Made by a program: the position numbers and the translations under genes. Of a stretch of 64,000 nt of DNA, positions 15,685 through 23,508 are shown one piece after another. Positions within the stretch are counted from its first letter, which is position 1. Each line of letters begins with the position of its first letter. The stretch is from Rhodococcus sp. OK302 (GTDB taxonomy: Bacteria > Actinomycetota > Actinomycetes > Mycobacteriales > Mycobacteriaceae): NCBI RefSeq assembly GCF_002245895.1, contig NZ_NPJZ01000001.1, forward strand, positions 1,648,501-1,712,500, in the 5' to 3' direction. The notes beneath the pieces are model-generated. The model searched no databases, had not been told where the DNA came from, and was given only the letters and a program-made list of their open reading frames with translations.

Positions 15685-16821
15685 ATGTCCAACATGTACA
15701 GCCACGTTGGTGAAAATCTAAGCGTTTCCGCATTGGTCGTAGACGGAGACCTGCACTTGAGGGTGGGGGACACCCAGGTCGATATCGCAGCAATCTGGTT
15801 GCGCGACAGTTGTCCCTGCCCGGAAAGCCGAGGTGTCGGCAATGGCCAGAAGTTGTTCAACATCGTCGATCTGCCCGCGGACACCCAGGTCGAGCGGGTT
15901 CGGATCGTGGGCCGGAACGTCGAGGTCGAGTTCTCTCCGGACGGGCACCGCGGCGTATTCGATGTCGAGGATCTGATCGCGGCCGACGCACCTCCTCGTT
16001 TGGCGGATGCGAGAAGTGAGTCAGCAAAGCGGTTGTGGCGCAAAGCTTCAGAAGTATCTCCCCTGCAGTGGAGTGCCTGGTCTGACTACCTCGCAGATCC
16101 GGCGCCCGCGCTACGCGCCGTCGTCGATGAAGGTTTCGCACTGCTGACGGGCGTCCCGACAGAGTTGGGGCAGGTGGTCGCCGTTGCCGAGACCTTCGGA
16201 TTTGTCCGAAAGACAAACTACGGAACCATCTTCGACGTCCGCGTCGAGGAGAACCCCGTCAACCTCGCCTTCACAGGTCTTGCGATCAGCCCGCATACCG
16301 ACAACCCGTACCGGGATCCGGTGCCCACTCTCCAGTTGCTCCACTGCATCCACAACTCGACCGTCGGCGGCGAATCCGGACTTGTCGACGGTTTCGCTGC
16401 CGCGGCGACGTTGCGCGAGAAGGATCCTCGTGCATTCGACATCCTCACCAGTACCCCGGTGACCTTCCGCTTCGACAGTGCCGACGCCCATCTGAGTACG
16501 GTGGCTCCGATGATCACGCTCGATCATTCCGGCCGGATCTGCGAAATTCGATTCAACAATCGGTCGATGGTGGCGCCGCGTCTGGAACCCGATGTTTCTC
16601 GCGAGTTCTACAACGCCTACCGCACTTTCGCCGAGTTGCTGTACGCCCCCGATGCTCAGCTCAACTTCCAACTCGACGCCGGCGATTGCCTGATCTTCGA
16701 CAATACGCGACTGCTCCACGCGCGCACCGCTTTTGCGGCGACCGGTGGCCGCCACCTCCAGGGAACGTACGCAGACCTGGACGGACTGCTGAGCGCCCTG
16801 CACATTCACGAGGAGAACTGA
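15685..16821 (+). CDS. TmpA-like 2-oxoglutarate/Fe(II) hydroxylase (gamma-butyrobetaine hydroxylase family)
   Basis: A 378-aa protein with the two-domain layout of the gamma-butyrobetaine hydroxylase family: a small N-terminal DUF971-like domain (about residues 10-95, 'IWLRDSCPCPESRG') and a TauD-fold catalytic domain. The Fe site is visible as H-x-D in 'ISPHTDNPYRDP' and the distal His in 'LLHARTAFAATGGRHLQGTY', which also holds the 2-oxoglutarate Arg. On sequence alone it could be a carnitine-pathway enzyme. However, it is stop/start-coupled to a PhnZ/TmpB-type HD oxygenase. TmpA hydroxylates (trimethyl)aminoethylphosphonate at C1, making the substrate for TmpB. I therefore favour a phosphonate role. 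Confidence 0.78.
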   Translation: MSNMYSHVGENLSVSALVVDGDLHLRVGDTQVDIAAIWLRDSCPCPESRGVGNGQKLFNIVDLPADTQVERVRIVGRNVEVEFSPDGHRGVFDVEDLIAADAPPRLADARSESAKRLWRKASEVSPLQWSAWSDYLADPAPALRAVVDEGFALLTGVPTELGQVVAVAETFGFVRKTNYGTIFDVRVEENPVNLAFTGLAISPHTDNPYRDPVPTLQLLHCIHNSTVGGESGLVDGFAAAATLREKDPRAFDILTSTPVTFRFDSADAHLSTVAPMITLDHSGRICEIRFNNRSMVAPRLEPDVSREFYNAYRTFAELLYAPDAQLNFQLDAGDCLIFDNTRLLHARTAFAATGGRHLQGTYADLDGLLSALHIHEEN

Positions 16822-17372
16822 TGACCAACGCCTACGATGCTCTGACCCTGATGTTCGACGGCGAGGGTGGGCAGGAGTACCTCGGCGAGCGGGTGTCCAT
16901 GGCGCAGCACATGCTCCAGACCGGACGAGCGGCTCGGGAAGCCGGCGCTCCCACCGCGCTCGTAGTGGCGGCAGTGCTGCACGACGTCGGCCACTTCTCC
17001 GGTGCGATCAGCGGACGAGACCTCATGTCGGGCAACGACAACCATCACGACGATGTCGCTGCAGAGTGGCTGTCCACGTGGTTCGCGCCCGAGGTCACCG
17101 AGCCCGTGCGGTTGCATGTCGCGGCCAAACGCTATCTGTGTGCCACCGAGCCCGCGTACTACGACAAGCTCTCCGACGCTTCGAAATTCACCATGGCGGT
17201 GCAGGGCGGTTCGATGAACGCCGGCGAGATTGCGGCATTCGCAGCCGAGCCCTACTCCGAGGCTGCGTGCCAGCTGCGAAGGTTCGACGATCTCGGCAAG
17301 GATCCCGACGCATCTGTCGTGACCCTCGCCGACTTCCGGGCGGATATCGAGGCGCTGGACCGGACGCTTTAG
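16821..17372 (+). CDS. PhnZ/TmpB-like HD-domain di-iron oxygenase (C-P bond cleavage)
   Basis: A 183-aa HD-domain protein. Residues expected for the mixed-valent di-iron phosphonate oxygenases are in place: Tyr20 and Glu23 (in 'EYLGERVS'), His30, His54-Asp55 ('LHDVGH'), His75/76, His99, Lys103 ('LHVAAKRYLC') and Asp156/157. The spacing matches what I recall for PhnZ. The Tyr and Glu are diagnostic of the oxygenases against ordinary HD phosphohydrolases. The expected reaction is O2-dependent cleavage of a 1-hydroxyphosphonate to a carboxylate and phosphate. ATG 16821 shares its A with the TGA of the preceding gene and has AGGAG 5 bases upstream, so the two are tightly coupled. Confidence 0.82.
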   Translation: MTNAYDALTLMFDGEGGQEYLGERVSMAQHMLQTGRAAREAGAPTALVVAAVLHDVGHFSGAISGRDLMSGNDNHHDDVAAEWLSTWFAPEVTEPVRLHVAAKRYLCATEPAYYDKLSDASKFTMAVQGGSMNAGEIAAFAAEPYSEAACQLRRFDDLGKDPDASVVTLADFRADIEALDRTL

Positions 17373-17377
17373 CGTCC
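17362..17377 (+). terminator. Short hairpin at the end of the TmpA/TmpB-like operon
   Basis: ggacgct (17362-17368) tt agcgtcc (17371-17377) is a perfect short dyad spanning the stop codon, without a strong T-run. It may serve as a bidirectional stop between convergent genes. Confidence 0.4.
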
Positions 17378-17422
17378 ATGGCGTTCAGTTGGTGAATGGC
17401 AATGCCCGGTGTTGAGGGACCG

Positions 17423-18496
17423 TCAGCTGGAGGTGTTGAGGGCGACCGGCATGACCAGGGTGGTGAAGCTGCCCTGGTCTGCGGAACGCACCACGACAGG
17501 TCGGTCCACTGCGGAGATCTCCAGCAGGACGTCGGGCCCGACGCTGGCCTCCAGAGCGGGAGCCAGGACGGCAGGGTCGAAGCCGATCCGCTGGGGCAGG
17601 TCTTGATGGCAGATTCCGGGCAGGGCGGCGGCGTTGGAGTGATCGGGAAGTGAGATGGTCACCTCGTCGCCGGCGAAGCTCAGCGCGATGAAGGGAGCGT
17701 TGCCGTGGCTGTTGACCGCGTCGCGGAAGGCCAGGCGATCCACGATCACGCGGTATTCGGGCGGGGCCAGCGCTGAGAGCATGTCGCGGTAGGCCGGGAA
17801 CTGGTCATCGACCGTCGGCAGGACTCGGGACTCTGACGAACTGCGTGCCCGGGTCCCGTCCGGTCCGGCCTGGATAGTGACCTGGTGGACTCGTGCCGCC
17901 CATTGCCCGAACTCGATCAGGTCAGTCGCGTGCACCAGCAGACGGCAGGGCTCTCCGTCGAGTGCCGCCGACCTCAGGACACGCATCGAGAGGCGATAGC
18001 GATCGGTAGCCACCAGGCGAACCTCGCCGTCATCGATCTCAATGAGCACACAGCCAAGCGCCGGGTGTTCCAGGTCAGAGGCTGCGGCCGACACCACCTG
18101 GCGGACAGCGCTGGCCAACTCCACTCCGCCGATTCGCGCTTCGGTCATGCTGCCGGCAGGCGCGAGGGAACGCAGAGCCACCGCGACGGCAGTCTTGGCC
18201 GTCTGCGTCTGGTCCCGCATCTTCTCCAAGTGCCGCTCCAGTACCTCTCGACCCTCGCGTTCGGTCCCGTCGAGCACGACGGCAACCTCAGCTAGCGGCA
18301 CTCCCGCATCTCGCAGACTGCGCAGGAGAGCGGCACGGGCCTCCTGCGCGGGACTGTAGAAGCGGTATCCCGTCGCGCCGTCAACCCACGCCGGCTGCAG
18401 GACACGGCAGTCGTCGTAGAAGCGCAAGGCGCTCGGCGCGAGACCTACCCGTCGCGCGAAGGCGCTGATGCTCATGAGTTCCGTGGTTCCGTCCAT
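17423..18496 (-). CDS. MerR regulator fused to DNA polymerase III beta-clamp-like domains
   Basis: A 357-aa protein. Residues 7-75 are a MerR helix-turn-helix ('SISAFARRVGLAPSALRFYDD'). Residues about 80-108 are a dimerisation helix. Residues about 122-352 resemble domains 2 and 3 of the DnaN sliding clamp, with 'VLIEIDDGEVRLVATDRYRLS', 'DDQFPAYRDML' and the terminal 'VVVRSADQGSFTTLVMPV'. The first clamp domain is absent (DnaN is normally about 370-400 aa). This would be a transcription factor with a clamp-type ring or ligand module; whether it encircles DNA is unknown. Its start ATG 18496 lies only a few bases from the predicted transcription start, so translation may be leaderless. It is convergent with the TmpB-like gene. 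Confidence 0.82.
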   Translation of the reverse strand: MDGTTELMSISAFARRVGLAPSALRFYDDCRVLQPAWVDGATGYRFYSPAQEARAALLRSLRDAGVPLAEVAVVLDGTEREGREVLERHLEKMRDQTQTAKTAVAVALRSLAPAGSMTEARIGGVELASAVRQVVSAAASDLEHPALGCVLIEIDDGEVRLVATDRYRLSMRVLRSAALDGEPCRLLVHATDLIEFGQWAARVHQVTIQAGPDGTRARSSSESRVLPTVDDQFPAYRDMLSALAPPEYRVIVDRLAFRDAVNSHGNAPFIALSFAGDEVTISLPDHSNAAALPGICHQDLPQRIGFDPAVLAPALEASVGPDVLLEISAVDRPVVVRSADQGSFTTLVMPVALNTSS

Positions 18497-18503
18497 GGAC
18501 TCG

Positions 18504-18534
18504 ATTGTTGCCCTTCATCCAACTTGAAGGTCAA
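18504..18534 (-). promoter_or_regulatory. MerR-type promoter with long spacer and dyad
   Basis: On the minus strand: -35 TTGACC (18534-18529), 19-bp spacer, -10 candidate AACAAT (18509-18504). The spacer region carries a perfect dyad on the plus strand, ccttca (18512-18517) / tgaagg (18525-18530). A 19-bp spacer with an internal dyad is the hallmark of MerR-regulated promoters. It lies directly before the MerR-clamp gene and implies autoregulation. Confidence 0.65.
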
Positions 18535-18587
18535 CTCGTGCCGTGATGTTGAAAGACTCGGCAGCGGCGAACGGCCAAGACTGGTAT

Positions 18588-19361
18588 TTAGTTCTCGATC
18601 CTGGAACTGACTCGGCTGGTCGCCCCAGCGGCCAGCGAGTTGCGGACCACAAACGCGACGGATTCGCCGGCGTACAGGTCGATGGAACACTCGAGGACGT
18701 CTCCCACCGGATTTGTTGTCCGTCGGATCGTGCGCAGCAGCGGTGATCCCGGTGCAAGGCCGAGCAATTCGGCTTCCTCGGGCGTCGCTGCGACCGCGTC
18801 GATTGCATGCTCTGCTTCAGCGAACACGATGCCGTGATCGGCCAGGCGATCGGTGATCGACTGAGTGTCGAGGTCGATGGCGGCGATCAACGGCGCAAGA
18901 GACTCCGGGTAGTAGGTGCTCTCCAACATCGTCGGCACGTCGCTCAGAAGCCTCACGCGTTCGGTGTGAAAAACGTTGTTGCCCTCGGTAACCCCCAGCT
19001 TGTGCGCAACTATTCCGGACGCCGGCACCACTCCGATGCTCAGCGTCCGGCTACTCGGAATCTCGCCGAGGCTGCGTGCCCAGAGTGAGAAGCTGACCAG
19101 TTCGGTCATCGGCTGCACCCGTGGGCCACTTCGGATTTGCCGTCGCGCACCTCGCCGCGAGGACACGACACCCGTGGAGCGCAAGAAGGCGAAAGCCTGA
19201 CGGATAGTCCCGCGGGAGACGCTGTACCTCACCGTCAGTTCGTTCTCCGACGGCATTGTCGATCCGTCGGCGAAGTCCCCACGCTCGATCGCGGTCTGGA
19301 TGTCCCCGGCAATCGACCGATAGAGCGGTAGTCCGGCAGCTGTTTCGATTGACCCGCTCAT
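18588..19361 (-). CDS. GntR-family regulator with UTRA domain (HutC/PhnF/PhnR type)
   Basis: From ATG 19361 the protein is 257 aa. It has a GntR winged helix at residues about 10-75 ('PLYRSIAGDIQTAIERGDF', 'LTVRYSVSRGTIRQAFAFL') and a UTRA ligand domain to the C-terminus ('TERVRLLSDVPTMLESTYY', 'LECSIDLYAGESVAFVV'). The ORF extends upstream to 19745, but that part is antisense-like and overlaps the ATPase gene; ATG 19361 overlaps the ATPase stop (ATGA). As last gene of the importer operon it probably senses the imported compound. In Salmonella the 2-aminoethylphosphonate locus phnRSTUV also has a GntR regulator. Confidence 0.85.
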   Translation of the reverse strand: MSGSIETAAGLPLYRSIAGDIQTAIERGDFADGSTMPSENELTVRYSVSRGTIRQAFAFLRSTGVVSSRRGARRQIRSGPRVQPMTELVSFSLWARSLGEIPSSRTLSIGVVPASGIVAHKLGVTEGNNVFHTERVRLLSDVPTMLESTYYPESLAPLIAAIDLDTQSITDRLADHGIVFAEAEHAIDAVAATPEEAELLGLAPGSPLLRTIRRTTNPVGDVLECSIDLYAGESVAFVVRNSLAAGATSRVSSRIEN

Positions 19362-20425
19362 GCCAGCAACACCGGTCGGTCGAGCAGGGACACGTGCACG
19401 CGGGTACCGGGCGTCAGCACCCCGCCGCGATGGCTGGCGACGTCGGCGAGCAGCACTGCGCCATCCGGCCGGGTCAGTCGCAGCCGCGTCGAGGCGCCGT
19501 AAAAGGTTGCGGTAGAAACGATCGTGTCGCCATCGTGAGCCTCGTGTACCAGTACCGCTTCGGGACGAGCGAGCACGGTTACAGCGCCGGCACCGGGCCA
19601 TTCGCCGTCGCAGTCCAGGATCTGCTCGCCGACCTGGACGGTGCCGCGATCCACGGCCACTGCCGGAATGTGGTTCATGGTCCCGACAAATTCTGCAACG
19701 AACGGCGTCGCCGGACGCTGATACACCTCGTTGGGCGGCGCGCACTGTTCGAGCCTGCCGGCGCGCATCACGGCGACCCGGTCTGCGATGGCGAGAGCCT
19801 CTTCCTGGTCATGGGTGACCAGGAGCGTGGTCACGCCCAGGTCGAGCTGGATCCGGCGGATCTCTTCACGCAATTGGTAGCGGACCTTCGCGTCGAGCGC
19901 CGACAACGGTTCGTCGAGTAGGAGGACGCGGGGCGAGATCGCCAGTGCCCGAGCCAAAGCCACCCGTTGCTGCTGGCCGCCGGAGAGTTGGTGCGGGAAC
20001 TTGGCCACGTGGTCGGCAAGCCCGACCAGGTCGAGAAGTTCGCGGGCGCGGGCCAACCGGCCGCGTCCACGTTCGCTTCGGCCACGCAGGCGTAGACCGA
20101 AAGCCACGTTGTCCTGGGCGCTCATCGTGGGGAACAGGCTGTACGACTGGAAGACCATGCCCATGTCACGTCGGTTGGCGGGTAGGGCGGACGCGTCGGC
20201 TCCGTCGACAAGTACCTGCCCGCCGTCCGGCTGGTCGAAACCGGCGAGAATCCTTAGCGCGGTGGTCTTTCCGCAACCAGACGGCCCGAGAAGAGCAACG
20301 AGTTCTCCCGGTGCGAGGTCGAGGCTCAGGCCGTCCAATGCGTTGACGGCACCGAAAGTGCGTCGTACGTCGACGAAGCTGACAGCCGTGCCGTCGGTAG
20401 CGAGGAGGGTGCGTGGATTTGTCAT
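19358..20425 (-). CDS. ABC importer ATP-binding protein (PhnT/PotA type)
   Basis: A 355-aa protein from ATG 20425. It has Walker A 'GPSGCGKTTA', Q-loop 'VFQSYSLFP', signature 'LSGGQQQR' and Walker B 'VLLLDEPLSALD', plus a C-terminal TOBE-like regulatory domain (about residues 245-350). This length and domain pattern is typical of the Fe3+/polyamine/2-aminoethylphosphonate class of importers. The start overlaps the end of the upstream permease reading frame by ATGA, and the stop overlaps the GntR start. It energises the two permeases encoded at 20422-22183. Confidence 0.9.
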   Translation of the reverse strand: MTNPRTLLATDGTAVSFVDVRRTFGAVNALDGLSLDLAPGELVALLGPSGCGKTTALRILAGFDQPDGGQVLVDGADASALPANRRDMGMVFQSYSLFPTMSAQDNVAFGLRLRGRSERGRGRLARARELLDLVGLADHVAKFPHQLSGGQQQRVALARALAISPRVLLLDEPLSALDAKVRYQLREEIRRIQLDLGVTTLLVTHDQEEALAIADRVAVMRAGRLEQCAPPNEVYQRPATPFVAEFVGTMNHIPAVAVDRGTVQVGEQILDCDGEWPGAGAVTVLARPEAVLVHEAHDGDTIVSTATFYGASTRLRLTRPDGAVLLADVASHRGGVLTPGTRVHVSLLDRPVLLA

Positions 20426-21308
20426 GGTCGTGCCTTTCGTGTGCGGCCGGCGATCGCTACGACGATCAGCAGCAGTGCCCAGGTGAAGACCAGGCTGAGT
20501 AGGGCCAGGGCGACCTGCAGTTGGCCGTCGGTGGCACCGGATTGGGCGAGCCAGACCGGGAATGTTGGGAAGATCAAGATTTTGCAATTGTGTACTCGCC
20601 CATCACCAATGCGAAGGCGAGGAAGGCGCCGTTGAGTATCGATGTACGCAGTGCCGGGAGTACAACACGCCACAACACCGTCGGCCATCGCGCACCCAGA
20701 TTCAGGGCGGCTTCCACCAGGACGGTTACCTTCGATCCCCGCAGGCCTGCGTCGAGGCTGCGGTAGGTGAAGGGCAAGGCGATAACGACGTACATGAGTG
20801 CAAGCACCAGCGGCAGTGATTTGTCTTGCAGTGCAGTGAAGAACGTGGAGATCTCGACGAACTCACTGCCGTTGCCCCAGCCGAGTACTCCGCGTACGCC
20901 GACGACGAGGGCTACCGGCGGAATGACCAACGGGAGTAGCGAGAACACCTCGAAGTAGGGGCGCGCCCGCGGCAACCGAAGGTGCACCAGCAGCATCGTC
21001 GGCACCATGATGGCCAAAGTTATTGCCACCGCGATCAATCCGAGTAGCAGGGAACTGGTCATCGAGTCCAGGAATCCGGGTGCGGAGAAGATGCGCGTGT
21101 AGGCCGCCAGGCTCAGACCGTCGAGACCGTCCACGGTGAACCACAGGGCAACCAAGACAGGTCCGAGAAAGTAGATGCCGGCAAGTCCGAGCACCCCGCC
21201 GCGCCAGTAGCGCACGGGAGGCTCGTTCTGGCTGACTCGACGGCGTTGCGGAGCTGGGGCAGGAGTCTTTGTGCTCGTCGTCGCCGGTGTGTCCATTACT
21301 GCAACCAT
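20422..21308 (-). pseudogene. ABC importer permease 2 (PhnV-like), interrupted by a one-base frameshift
   Basis: The first frame (ATG 21308) gives 244 aa of a binding-protein-dependent permease with about five helices and the EAA-type loop 'EAALNLGARWPTVLWRVVLP', then ends 'GEYTIAKS' at a TGA (20576-20574). The normal continuation lies in the adjacent frame: 'KILIFPTFPVWLAQSG', the last transmembrane helix and 'RTRKARP', ending at 20422 in an ATGA overlap with the ATPase start. Adding one A to the run in GCAAAATC restores a single 295-aa protein, the same length as its sister permease. It is a true mutation, a sequencing error at a homopolymer, or (less likely) a -1 slip site. Confidence 0.85.
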
Positions 21309-22183
21309 CGTGAACTCCTACGCTGCATCAGTTGGTAGAGCAGGGTCAACGGGACCACCACCACAATCATCGAGAGGGCGAGTGCTGCGCCCAGGTTTTC
21401 TTGTCCGGCAAGGACATTCCCGGACAGTGCGCTGTCGATTCGGAGTGGGGTGATCGCCAAGGTGCCGTTGGTGAGTGCCTCGGCCGTCGCGTACGACGAG
21501 AACGAGGTGCAGAACAGTAGCGCGAGGCTACCGAGGAAGTGAGGTAGCAGTGCTGGACCGGCGACGTAGCGCCAGTACTGCCAGCCGTGTGCACCCAGAC
21601 CGTCGGAGGCTTCTCGCCACTCGGGGCGTAGACCCTCCAGCGCGGGAGTAATGACGAGGACCATCAGCGGGATCAAGAAATACAGGTAGACAAACTGGAC
21701 CCCACTTTGCGAGTACAGGTCCAGTCCCAGGTCATCACGCAATGACAGTCCCAGGCGTTGCTGCACAAAGGAAGTGAGCACGCCGGCGTTGCCGATCGCG
21801 GCGACGAAGAGAAAGGCCAGTGGCAGCCCGCCGAAGTTTGCGAGAACCGCCGCGCTGGTGGAAACCAGTCGGGGCAGCATGCCGCCCCGACTGGTGGCCA
21901 CGGCGTACGCGAGCACAACTCCGAGGACGGCGGCAATCAGCGCGGACACCAGCGACATCTTCGTGCTGTTCCACAGCGCATCCAAATAGGGGCCGCTGAG
22001 TGCGGTGGTCATGTTCGCGCCGCTGAATGCGCTGGCACCCCCTTCACCGCTGACGCGGAAGGCGGAGTACGCGATGACGGCGGTGGGGAGGATGAAGAAG
22101 ATGGCTACGTAGCCGAAGAACGGCACCAGCCCGAACCAACTCCACCGCAGCACGGGGCGCCGCGTGACAGATTCAGTTTTCAC
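21296..22183 (-). CDS. ABC importer permease 1 (PhnU/PotB-like)
   Basis: A 295-aa inner-membrane protein with about six transmembrane helices and the permease loop 'EASDGLGAHGWQYWRYVAGPALLP' followed by 'ALLFCTSFSSYATAEALT'. Start GTG 22183 shares a base with the stop of the substrate-binding protein gene; its 3' end contains the ribosome site (GGAG) of the next permease. It is the partner of the frameshifted permease. Family resemblance is to Fe3+/spermidine/2-aminoethylphosphonate transport permeases; the substrate is inferred only from neighbours. Confidence 0.88.
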   Translation of the reverse strand: MKTESVTRRPVLRWSWFGLVPFFGYVAIFFILPTAVIAYSAFRVSGEGGASAFSGANMTTALSGPYLDALWNSTKMSLVSALIAAVLGVVLAYAVATSRGGMLPRLVSTSAAVLANFGGLPLAFLFVAAIGNAGVLTSFVQQRLGLSLRDDLGLDLYSQSGVQFVYLYFLIPLMVLVITPALEGLRPEWREASDGLGAHGWQYWRYVAGPALLPHFLGSLALLFCTSFSSYATAEALTNGTLAITPLRIDSALSGNVLAGQENLGAALALSMIVVVVPLTLLYQLMQRRSSRWLQ

Positions 22184-23319
22184 TACTTGACCGCACTAGC
22201 CCACGTCTGCGTCAACGTATTCTTCGCTGCGGTTGCCTCTGCATCCGTAGGGAATTCGGCCTTGACGTCAACCTTCGGCAGGTTGCCCGCGAGCGAAGCG
22301 TCGACAGTGCCGGAGGCCTCCATGGCCGGCAGTCGCGCCGGGCGTGCATAGCCTGCGAGGTAACCGTTCTGGCCTTCGTCGCTGTAGAGGTATTCCTGCC
22401 AGAGACGTGCGGCGGCCGGGTGAGGCGCCGTGGCACTGATCGCCTGCGCGTAGTACGAACCGATTGTGGCGTCACTCGAAACCGCGACAGTCCAGTTGAC
22501 TCCGGCTGCTGCCAGATCCTTGGTCTTAGCCGCATTCAGATAATCCCAGTCGACGACGATGGGTGTCTCACCGGACTGGATCGTGGCAGCTGTTGCCTTC
22601 ACCGGGACGTAGTTTCCGCTGGCCTTGAGCTCGCCGAAGTAGTCGATGCCCGGCGCGATGTCGTCGAGTGAACCTCCGTTGGCCAAAGCCGCAGACCATA
22701 CCGCCATCAGAGCCGAATTACTCTTGAGCGGATCGCCGGTCAGCGCGACCTTGCCCTTGTATTCGGGCTTGGCCAGGTCGGCGAACGACGCCGGACAGAC
22801 GGTCACCTTTGCGGCATCGCAGCCGATCGAGATGTATCCGCCGTAGTCCGCGAACCACGTACCGTCGGGCGACTTCTGCGATTCGGGGATGTCGTCCCAC
22901 GTCGCGACCCGGTACGGCGCGTAGAGGCCTTCCTTGGCTCCGTTGATCGCGAAAGCGGTGCCGACGTCAACGGCGTCCGGTGCGCGCTTCTGCCCTTCGA
23001 GGGACTTGATCGCATTGACGGCGTCGGCGCTACTGGCCTCCGGGTTGTCGACGGTGACAGTGATGCCGTACTTGGCGCCGAAGTTATCGAGCAAGTCGCC
23101 GTACCCTGCCCAGTCACGTGGCAGTGCAATGAGATTCAGTGATCCTTCCGCCTTCGCAGCAGCAACCAGCGCGTCCATCCCGCCGAGGTCGGCAGCAGAC
23201 GTGGCGGTGGCAGCGGGCGACGCACTCGCATCAGCCTTCTTGGTGCAGGCGGTCCCACCGAGGATCAGCGTGCCTGCCAAAAGGGCCATTCCCGCTGTTC
23301 GAAACGTTGCCTTGCGCAC
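22183..23319 (-). CDS. ABC importer extracellular substrate-binding lipoprotein (PhnS/PotD-like)
   Basis: From GTG 23319 (with GGAA 8 bases upstream) the product is 378 aa. It has a short basic N-terminus, a hydrophobic segment and the lipobox-like 'LGGTAC' near residue 25, then an Ala/Ser-rich linker and a type-II periplasmic-binding fold ('YGDLLDNFGAKYGITVTVDN', 'TWFADYGGYISIGCD', 'VVDWDYLNAAKTKDL'). It is probably lipid-anchored on the outer face of the membrane. It is the first gene of the five-gene operon SBP-permease-permease-ATPase-GntR. The upstream ORF extension to 23655 is not protein-like. Confidence 0.87.
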   Translation of the reverse strand: MRKATFRTAGMALLAGTLILGGTACTKKADASASPAATATSAADLGGMDALVAAAKAEGSLNLIALPRDWAGYGDLLDNFGAKYGITVTVDNPEASSADAVNAIKSLEGQKRAPDAVDVGTAFAINGAKEGLYAPYRVATWDDIPESQKSPDGTWFADYGGYISIGCDAAKVTVCPASFADLAKPEYKGKVALTGDPLKSNSALMAVWSAALANGGSLDDIAPGIDYFGELKASGNYVPVKATAATIQSGETPIVVDWDYLNAAKTKDLAAAGVNWTVAVSSDATIGSYYAQAISATAPHPAAARLWQEYLYSDEGQNGYLAGYARPARLPAMEASGTVDASLAGNLPKVDVKAEFPTDAEATAAKNTLTQTWASAVK

Positions 23320-23390
23320 GTTGGATTCCAATCTGAGTTCGAGTTCGCTGCGATGTGGCAGCCAAGCGAAACAGACTTTGCGGGAGCAAG

Positions 23391-23402
23391 TTGTATAGCC
23401 AA
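23391..23402. promoter_or_regulatory. Candidate GntR/UTRA operator upstream of the importer operon
   Basis: ttgtatagccaa has the outer TTG/CAA symmetry and GT-n-TA core seen in HutC-subfamily operators. It lies about 70 bp upstream of the binding-protein start. A single imperfect site, so only a suggestion. Confidence 0.3.
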
Positions 23403-23508
23403 GATACTCATCGAGTCTGCGAGATGAACGCGGACTGAACGTATCGAGTCCACCGACCAACTGAATGTCTTGCCTTTGTATGGCGAACACTGATGCGACA
23501 CTTCTGCG

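Noticed and set aside
15685..16821. Calling the dioxygenase a true gamma-butyrobetaine hydroxylase (carnitine biosynthesis)
   Set aside because: Bacteria of this group do not need that step, and the coupled PhnZ/TmpB-type gene points to phosphonates; kept only as an alternative.
20560..20590. Programmed -1 frameshifting in the permease as the main explanation
   Set aside because: The slip sequence (GCA AAA TCT TGA) is not a strong heptamer and no downstream pseudoknot is obvious; a one-base indel is simpler.
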